13,505 nt of DNA from Irineochytrium annulatum (lineage: Eukaryota; Chytridiomycota; Chytridiomycetes; Chytridiales; Chytridiaceae), in contig JADGJL010000809.1 of NCBI GenBank assembly GCA_027600665.1, forward strand, positions 1-13,505, given 5' to 3'. The first letter of the stretch is position 1, and every line of letters begins with the position of its first letter. Of the stretch, positions 7,237-13,505 are shown one piece after another. The translations under genes and the position numbers were made by a program. Under the pieces are notes generated by a model. The model was not told the origin of the DNA and did no database searches. It worked only from the letters and a program-made list of their open reading frames with translations.

Positions 7237-10103
7237 ATGATGGCTGCGAGGACGACCGACGACGTGGACGTCGCGAGGGCGTCGATGACGGGTGTTGGGG
7301 CGGGTCTGTCGTCAGCGACCCTAGCGGACGAGGTCGGAGGCACGGCACCCCGCGCCGCGGAGTTGAAGGCCTACACGATCCCGACGCTGCTGGACACCAT
7401 CTATGCCGCAAAGGATCTCCCGCCTTTGCCGTCAGTCGAGACGGCCGTGATCTCTCCCCGCCATCTCCGCCCGCCGGACGTGAACCCCAGCACGGCTCCA
7501 TGCCTTATCACCCTCCCCTACGAACTCCTGGAGCTCATCGCCTCCCACCTCCCCCCTCTCCAAATTCTTCGCCTCCGCACCCTCTCCCGCCTCGCTTATA
7601 CTCGCTGCACGTTCCCTTCCGTCCCCTTCGCGACCTTAAGCATCGCCCGCTCCATCCATGAAGATTCTCATCGCCTCCCCCGCCTCAGCGCTCGCGCGAT
7701 CCGGTACATGAAATCGCGCGGCGCCAAACCCAGCGGGTTTTTTGGCCTGCCCATGCCGTGCTCGGGGCGTGTGAGGGACGTCGTCGAATTCCGGAAGTTG
7801 CCCGTGAGCTACGCCGTGTCGCATCTGATGTCCACCGGCGGGCTGAGGGAGGCCGGAATGATGACTATGGGCGTGTACATGACGATCGGGTGTTCGGCGG
7901 AGGAGGCGCGGAAGTCCGGGTGGGCGTTCGGGATGGATGTGATCAGGGCCTACGTGGGCCATCCCGTATGTACTCTCGTCGTCGTTCGCTCCTATCGGGA
8001 CTAAGATTAATTTACGAAGGCCGCAGTTGCGATGGACAAGGGCAAGGAGCTGGAGATGCGCGTTTATGAGTGGGTGGCGGCGATGGACGACCTTCAGCTG
8101 TTCGAGAACCTGATGGAGGTCTATTCAAACTCGCCCGTCGGTGCTTTGGAAACGGCAGCCAAGGCGGGTGCCGAGAAGATTATCGGCAAGGTGTTTGAAA
8201 GGAAGGGTGCGGGCATGCCGATGTGCAAGGGACAGGTGATCCCGGCGCACGTCGCCAGGAGCGCGCTGCAGGCCGCGTTAAGCGAGGGGCACGTCGGCAT
8301 TGTGAAGGCCATCAGGCGATCGTATGGGGCGTGGATTTTCTCGGGAGTTGGGCCTGCGGGGCTGGAGAGGTGGACTACACCTTTCTTCCCTTCTGTCGCT
8401 AATCATAACCTTGCTCTGCTAGCATCATGATGGACGCAACCTCCTCCGGCAAGGTCGAATGCTTTCAAGAGCTCCTCGACATGAGCTTTCGCTTCGTGAA
8501 ACCCTACACGGCCGCCGTCGCGCAGCAGGCCGCCGTGGCCTTCCATTGGCCCATCGTCTCCTTTCTCTGGGAGCACTGCCAGCCTACCATCCGAACCACG
8601 GCCTGCCGTGCCGCGACCATCAACGGGACTACCCACACAAACGCCGTCACATGGGACAACCTCCTTATCCTTGCGGCCGAGTCCGGGCAGGATGATCTAG
8701 TCCGATCGATGTTATCCCCCGACAGCAAAATCTTGCTGGATCCCAAGGCCATGAACTCTAAGGCCCTGAGCGTTGCGTGTGAGAATGGGCACCTGATATG
8801 CGCCCAGCTACTGCTCGACGCTGGCGCGGATCCGACGGCGTCCCACAACTGCGCCGTGCGCTGGTCCGCGGCGAACGGGCAGGCCGCGACCGTTAAGCTG
8901 CTCATCTCCTGCGACAAGGGAGTCGACCTAACAGCCGAGAAGCAATTCGCCGTTGAGTTCGCCGCGCGGTTCGGGCGCACAGAAGTGCTCCGGCTCCTGC
9001 TCACTCAACCTGAAGTCGACCCTTCGAGCGGTGACGGGGAGACGCTTTGCGCCGCGGCGGAACGCGGCCACGTCGAAGCGATTCGGCTGCTGCTCTCGAG
9101 CGGTAAAGTGGAACCCGATTGTCAAAACAACCGGCCGCTTCGGGACGCTATTAGCGGCGGGTTCGCGGATGCCGCGAGAGTGTTGATGGACGCCATGCCG
9201 CGTGTTGATGTCGCGTCTGTGTGCGGGGATGACGTGCTGGTACAAGCGGCGCGGATGGGTCACGAAGGCGTTGTGGCGTTCTTGCTGGAAAAGGACGTGA
9301 CGAGGCACGCCAAGGAAGCTTTGAGCGCCGCTATCGAGGCCGGGTATTCGACGGTGGGGACGGGCACTGGCGCGGCGGGGATCGTAAGGGCGATTTTGGC
9401 GAAGGTAAATGTGCGGGAGGTGGAGGGGTTAAGGCTGATACGCAAGGCCGTGAGGGAAGGGAAGGCGGATGTGGTGAATGCGCTGGCGGAGCGGTTTGAT
9501 GTGAGCGACAAGATGTTGAGGTGGGCGTGGAGGGTTGCCGGTTCTGCTCTGGACGCACCCATGCTGAGGTGGATCCTCGATCGCGTTAGACCGCGGGTCG
9601 CTGCGGCGTCCGAGCGGACGGGCGCGTTGAGGCTCCTCAAAGGGGGCAACCCGCTCCGACCCTCGCGGGACGGTTGCGACGGGAACCCGGGGCTCATGCT
9701 CCGTATGAGCCGTACGCGATGGAGGTTCGATGGTGACGAGCGTCGCCTCACGCCGCTATATCACGCCACGCGCGCTTGCAACCTGGAGGTCGTCCAGCTC
9801 CTGATCGAGGGCGGGGAGAACGCCCACGTGCGACGGGGCGAGCTCCTGGCCGTCGCCGCGGCGTCGCAAGCGCCCAAGGTCGTCGAGTTGCTGTTGGAGC
9901 ATGGCTTGGTGCCGGATGGGGCGCGTGGTGATGGGCACAGCGCGCTGGTTTGGTGCTTGAACATGGGCATGACGGCGGCTGTGAAGGCATTGCTAGAGAA
10001 GGGGGCCACCGTGCAGTTCAATGATTGCGAGGCGATAAAGGCAGCTTTGTTGAAGGGGGACGAGGATATGTTGGAGGTTTTGCTTGACCATGTTGGGGCG
10101 TAG
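7237..10103 (+). CDS. F-box/ankyrin-repeat protein (copy 2), three exons
   Basis: Exons 7237-7965, 8020-8369 and 8423-10103 give 919 residues. An unstructured N-terminus (about 1-88) precedes an F-box pattern, ITLPYELLELIASHLPP followed by LRLRTLSRLAY (about 89-125). From about 300 to the C-terminus there are many ankyrin-type units, for example ACENGHLICAQLLLDAGADP, AAERGHVEAIRLLLSSG, ATRACNLEVVQLLIEGG and GMTAAVKALLEKGA. The predicted role is an SCF substrate adaptor. Tandem ATGs at 7237 and 7240 are chosen (A at -3, G at +4); an in-frame ATG at 7120 is possible but its product looks non-coding. Intron 1 (7966-8019) uses an AAG acceptor, because the CAG at 8026 breaks the frame. Intron 2 (8370-8422) has a GCTAATC branch site. 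All the clear repeats lie in the last exon. It starts 179 bp after the transporter stop. Confidence 0.88.
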
Positions 10104-10317
10104 TCGCAGTTTCTTCGGGGGCAATTCGTCCGTAGGGCCTTTTTTCATATTCTTTTTTTTGGCACTTTTGCCGCATGTTGATATTTACATAGTCGTCTTA
10201 GTAAGAGATTTGGGTGAGGATAGGACCATCATACGCAAACATTTCATTCGATATGAGAGAATTTCGTCCTGTATTAAATCTCATCGTTCCAATACCATCG
10301 GATTTGTCATCCTCACC
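10104..10317. other. T-rich intergenic spacer
   Basis: T-runs at about 10140-10160 look like the 3' UTR of the F-box gene; the rest is the leader of the GST-like gene, ending in CTCACC before its ATG. No ORF, repeat or RNA gene was recognised. Confidence 0.4.
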
Positions 10318-11092
10318 ATGTCCAAGGCAACACTCCTCTCGTCGGCCACGTCCCCGTTCGTGCGCAAGGTCCGCATCGCCATCCGCGAGCTACAGCTGGT
10401 CGATCGCGTCGTTATCAAGGAGTCCGCGGCGACGCCAGTCGACAAGGCCGACGTGATCGAGGGCGGGAATCCACTCGGCAAGGTACGCGAACTTCTCCAG
10501 GAGCCTTGATCGCGCTTTCAACCGGCTTTGGATCCCCCTGTCGTGATCAGGTTCCCACCCTCCTCGTCTCCGACCCCCCGATGTCCCTTTTTGGATCCCA
10601 GACGATCACCCAGTACCTCGACCAGCAGCACACCTCGCTCCGCGTCCTTCCACCTCTGAGCGACCCACATCGGTACGAGGTGCTTGCGACCGAGTCCCTG
10701 GCGGACGGCATGATGGAAGCGAGCTTGTTGGCGCGGTACGAGACCGCCATGAGGCCCAAGGAGTTCTTGTGGGAGCAGTGGCTCGAGATACAAAAGGGTA
10801 AGGCCATGAGGGGCGTTGGCGTGTTGGAGGGGAGGGTGAGGGGGGATTCGCTTTATGCTAGTGATTTGAAGGTGCGTGTTTTATTTTGCTAGTCGGTGTA
10901 CTGAAGGGGAGTTGGTTGCAGCCTGAGGGCGGCGTGTTGGACCTTGGGACCATTGCTGTCATCTGCGCGCTTGGATACCTGGATTTCCGTCATGACGCGT
11001 GGAATTGGAGAGGAGCGGCGCCGAAGCTTGCCAAGTGGTATGAGACGTTGTGCGCCCGGCCAAGCGTTGCCGAAACCAGGCCGCCCAAGTAA
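10318..11092 (+). CDS. Glutathione S-transferase-like protein, three exons
   Basis: Exons 10318-10482, 10551-10871 and 10922-11092 encode 218 residues, the normal length for a soluble GST. Introns are 68 and 50 nt, both in phase 0. The N-terminal thioredoxin-fold half shows SSATSPFVRKVRIAIREL (about 8-25), where Ser or Thr could activate glutathione. NPLGKVPTLLV follows with the cis-proline Pro57, and only after intron 1 is removed. SQTITQYLD (71-79) matches the glutathione-binding SxxIxxYL segment. The residue before that Ser is Gly70, where the family usually has Glu or Asp, so glutathione binding may be altered. A helical C-terminal half ends with WRGAAPKLAKWYETLCARPSV, the usual final-helix pattern. 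It resembles bacterial-type GST_N_3 proteins. The ATG at 10318 has A at -3. The substrate is unknown. Confidence 0.92.
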
Positions 11093-11300
11093 TCGACGCA
11101 GGCCCTTTGGCCTTGCTCCTCTTTTTGCGTTTGTGTTGGCCCTTACGGTTTGTGCATATTGATGCGCGATTTCAGCTGTCATCAATACATTAGCTTTCAC
11201 TGGGTGCTTTTGCTTCGTTTTCATGTAAATCACTTCTGAGCCGCCCTTGTGCAAGCTTAGAGTGAAAACTTGTCGGGTTAGCTGTAGATGCCCTTGTCGG
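11093..11300. other. Spacer after the GST-like gene
   Basis: Probably the 3' UTR of the GST-like gene and upstream DNA of whatever follows. A short open frame from an ATG near 11162 is not supported by codon use. No repeat or RNA gene was recognised. Confidence 0.35.
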
Positions 11301-11495
11301 ATGGCTGCTCGAAAGACTTATCGTCAGGCTGATTGACAACGGGCTATCTTGGGCCTGCTCCAGACGTCTTCCGAGGTGGATTCGCGGAAGGTTCGTGACA
11401 TGAAGATTGAGGCTTCGCGAGCTGGGAAAGATTTGGACGCCGAGGCCGCCTGGGAGGTGGTGCGGTCGATCATACCATTAAGCTCTTGCGAGTGA
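11301..11495 (+). pseudogene. Small ORF interrupted by one in-frame TGA, uncertain
   Basis: An ATG at 11301 (G at -3 and +4) opens 11 codons, then a TGA at 11334-11336, then 52 further codons in the same frame up to TGA at 11493-11495. The second part uses GC-rich, coding-like codons, has alternating charged residues (DSRKVRDMKIEASRAGKDLD) and looks helical. No family is recognised. All AG sites that could end an intron starting at the only GT (11323) would shift the frame, so simple splicing does not remove the stop. A CTGAT..CTCCAG pattern ending at 11363 could instead be the end of an intron whose upstream exon I cannot define. It may be a broken gene, a terminal exon, or chance. Confidence 0.3.
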
Positions 11496-11551
11496 AGGGT
11501 CGTCAAACCCGCCCTCCCCCATCAGCAACACACAAGCCCACAGCGCGAGGC

Positions 11552-13140
11552 ATGGCGCCCGCCTGGCCGCGATCCAAAGCGTCGTCCCCTTCAGGCCTAC
11601 CCGCAGGTCGCAGTCGCTCTCCCGCGGACCCCCGGGATCGCGACCGCGATCATCACCCCCCGCGGCCCGAGTCCTGGCTCACGATCGTCACAAACATCGT
11701 GCTATACGTCAGCTTGTGGTACACAATATACCAGCACGTGTTTCGACGGGATGGAATGGCTGATCACGAGAAAACATAGGTATTTCTTCTCGAGCTCGCT
11801 GTCGCTGTACAACAAGCACCTCCTGGGCAAGGACCAAAGGAACTTCAACCTCCCTTTCCTCCTGTCGTGCTGCCACTCCATACTCCATTTCGCCGTAACG
11901 GCGTGCGTGGTGCGATGCTCGAATGCGACGCGGACAGCAGCGTCGACGGTTGGGAGCGCGGGGGGTGGGACATCACTCACAGGAGAAGGAGGATGGAAGG
12001 CGTACTTGGGTTCTGTGGGTCCGACGGCGCTGTGCACGGCGCTCGACATCGGCCTCAGCAACTCGTCCTTGCATTTCATTAGCCTGTCGTTCTATACCAT
12101 GATTAAAAACAGGTGTGTGTGTGACTGTGTGTGTGTGTGTATTTGGGATGGGAAGAGGAGGCGAAGGAGTGATGGGCAACACATGTAGATGGCGGTGGAC
12201 ATGGTTCAAAGCAAGAACGGAGGTGTAGGGGAACCGCGCGGAAATCTGGTCTTACCCCTTCTCTTTTTTCTTGCATAAGTTTTTAATAAGATTTTTATTT
12301 TTGTCATAGCGTACCAGTCTGGGTCTTAATCTTCGCCTTTATCTTCAAGCTGGAAGAAGTCCGGCTCTCCCTCATCCTCGTCATCTTTACCATATGCGTC
12401 GGCTGCATGATGACTATCGCGGGCGAGGTGCACTATCTCCTTTCCTTTTTTTCAATGCTGCAGACAATTCTAACACATCCCGTGACCCTAGCTTCAATTC
12501 CACTGGCTGGGCTTCCTTCTGGTCCTCTCCGCCGCTATGTTCTCCGGCCTCCGTTGGACCCTTATCCAGATACTCATGGCCGACCCCTCCACCACCTCCG
12601 GTCGCACCTCCACGACTCCCCACAATCAGCGCGGCCCCATAACAGCCCTGTACCAGCTCAGCCCACTGATGGCCATCTTTTTAGCCATGGGCTCCATATG
12701 CACGGAGGATGTGCTTGGCTCGCCGTTCTTTGAGACATTTAAGGCGGGGGTGGAGACGGTGTCACTCTTGTTCGTGGGCGGGTTCTTGGCGCTTTGCATG
12801 ATGCTTGCGGAATTTTTCTTAATTTCGCGGACGAACGTAGTGACGCTCTCGGTGGCGGTAAGGCATTCCACCCCCCCACCCCGCTTTCTTTGCCTAACTT
12901 ACGTGATAACAGGGTATTTTCAAGGAAGTCTTTATGATCTCCCTCGCCATGTTCGTGTTTGGGGACCCCCTTACGCCGTTGGCCGCTTGGGGCGTCGCGG
13001 TGACCATCGTAGGCATCGCGGCTTACACGTATATCAAGTTTAAGGGGGAATATGTCAGTCGGAAGGTGCACGGGAAGGAGAAGTATGGGCCCGATCATGA
13101 CGTGGAGATGCCGCTGACGTCGGATCGGTTTGCGGATTGA
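11552..13140 (+). CDS. TPT-family transporter, SLC35C2/Ymd8-like, five exons
   Basis: Multi-pass membrane protein of the triose-phosphate/nucleotide-sugar transporter superfamily, expected in Golgi or ER membranes; the cargo is not known. Exons 11552-11718, 11780-12112, 12310-12427, 12492-12857 and 12913-13140 give 403 residues. A Pro/Ser/Arg-rich cytosolic N-terminus (about 1-45) precedes NIVLYVSLWYFFSSSLSLYN and then KHLLG, which forms only after intron 1 is removed. DIGLSNSSLHFISLSFYTM runs into IKNSVPVWVLIFAFIFKLEE across intron 2, the signature that best fits SLC35C2/Ymd8. SGLRWTLIQILM follows from residue 224. The last helix (AAWGVAVTIVGIAAYTYIKF) ends in a charged tail. Introns are 61, 197, 64 and 55 nt. 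The 197-nt intron is an outlier and starts with a GT microsatellite. The ATG at 11552 has G at -3 and +4. Confidence 0.92.
12113..12140 (+). repeat. Imperfect (GT)n microsatellite at a splice donor
   Basis: GT dinucleotides fill 12113-12123 and 12126-12140, with a short AC interruption. The first GT of the array is the 5' splice site of the intron. Confidence 0.9.
12113..12309 (+). other. Unusually long 197-nt intron of the TPT transporter
   Basis: The donor is AG|GTGTGT and the acceptor TTGTCATAG; it joins IKN to SVPVWV with the Ser codon split AG|C. It is about three times longer than any other intron here. Its 3' half is very T/A-rich, with runs near 12260-12305. If retained, translation stops at 12186-12188. 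Confidence 0.85.
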
Positions 13141-13430
13141 TGTGTGGTTAGATATGGAGGTTTTGAGTGATAAGAAAGGCAGTGAGGGCTGAACGCGACG
13201 TGGAGATAACTTAGACGTAGACTGATGTACGGATTTACTGGGTGCATTAGGTGTTACGAGAATGAGGCCCCGACGCACTTTAATTTAACGCTTACTTGAG
13301 GGCGATCACAAGCACACTTTCATTCATCAAAATTGCATATGATCCAATAAGGCACAATTCACTTATAACATAACCACAGAAATGTTCCAACGAGAGCGTT
13401 ACCTTCAACGAAAGTTTACTTCCTCATTAT
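13141..13430. other. AT-rich 3' flank of the transporter gene
   Basis: No gene is seen. It holds the probable 3' UTR of the transporter and, further right, AT-rich DNA (AATAAGG near 13347). Base composition changes sharply to GC-rich at about 13440. Confidence 0.4.
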
Positions 13431-13505
13431 TCAACACAGTCGCGTGACAGCGGCCGACTTGGCTCTCACCACCGCGTTTCCCTTCGCACCCACCCTCGCA
13501 TCCCC
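13431..13505 (-). CDS. Possible C-terminal end of a minus-strand gene, cut by window edge
   Basis: From the right edge the minus strand reads 24 open codons with GC-rich, Ala/Val/Arg/Lys-rich coding-like content (ARVGAKGNAVVRAKSAAV), then TGA at 13433-13431. The abrupt GC rise at 13440 fits a coding boundary. It is too short to identify, and chance is a real alternative. Confidence 0.3.
   Translation of the reverse strand, partial: GDARVGAKGNAVVRAKSAAVTRLC

Noticed and set aside
11301..11495. Selenoprotein interpretation of the in-frame TGA
   Set aside because: No redox motif around the TGA and no resemblance to known selenoproteins; no SECIS element was recognised by eye.
11324..11506. Minus-strand ORF of 60 codons
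   Set aside because: Antisense to the more coding-like plus-strand frame, with no motif.
12739..13278. 179-codon minus-strand ORF
   Set aside because: Antisense to the last two exons of the TPT transporter and crosses its intron; no domain.
1..13505. CRISPR arrays, operons, bacterial ribosome binding sites, rRNA or tRNA genes
   Set aside because: None seen; intron structure and start contexts are eukaryotic.

Overview
The window looks like nuclear DNA of a fungus, most likely an early-diverging (chytrid-like) lineage. This rests on dense genes with GC-rich codons, sixteen inferred introns that are almost all 50-72 nt long with GT..AG ends and CTAAC/CTGAC-like branch sites, a TTAGGG-type telomeric motif, a decayed Ty1/copia element, and F-box/ankyrin-repeat proteins. 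Genus and species cannot be read from the sequence.

Layout. Positions 1-1109 are gene-poor. They hold a degenerate C-strand telomere-like tract (178-253) and a frameshifted copia RNase H remnant (about 415-685). A long F-box/ankyrin gene follows on the minus strand (1110-3698), then a minus-strand aldo/keto reductase with one intron (4099-5061). Head-to-head with it, only 62 bp away, is an eight-exon plus-strand cation diffusion facilitator of the mitochondrial MMT type (5124-7057). Next on the plus strand are a second F-box/ankyrin gene with three exons (7237-10103), a small glutathione S-transferase-like gene with three exons (10318-11092), a doubtful small ORF broken by one in-frame TGA (11301-11495), and a five-exon transporter of the TPT/SLC35C2 type (11552-13140). 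The last 75 bases may be the C-terminal end of a minus-strand gene.

How the genes relate. They do not form an obvious pathway. The two F-box/ankyrin proteins look like divergent members of one expanded family, probably SCF substrate adaptors. The aldo/keto reductase and the metal transporter share a very short bidirectional promoter and may be co-expressed. The GST-like protein and the sugar-phosphate/nucleotide-sugar transporter are ordinary housekeeping or accessory genes.

All exon boundaries were inferred by eye from reading frame, splice consensus and family motifs. No search or alignment was run. I see no clearly new molecular system. The best leads are the telomere-like/copia junction, the compact divergent promoter, the F-box/ankyrin pair, several frame-neutral or frame-breaking alternative splice options, and the TGA-interrupted small ORF.
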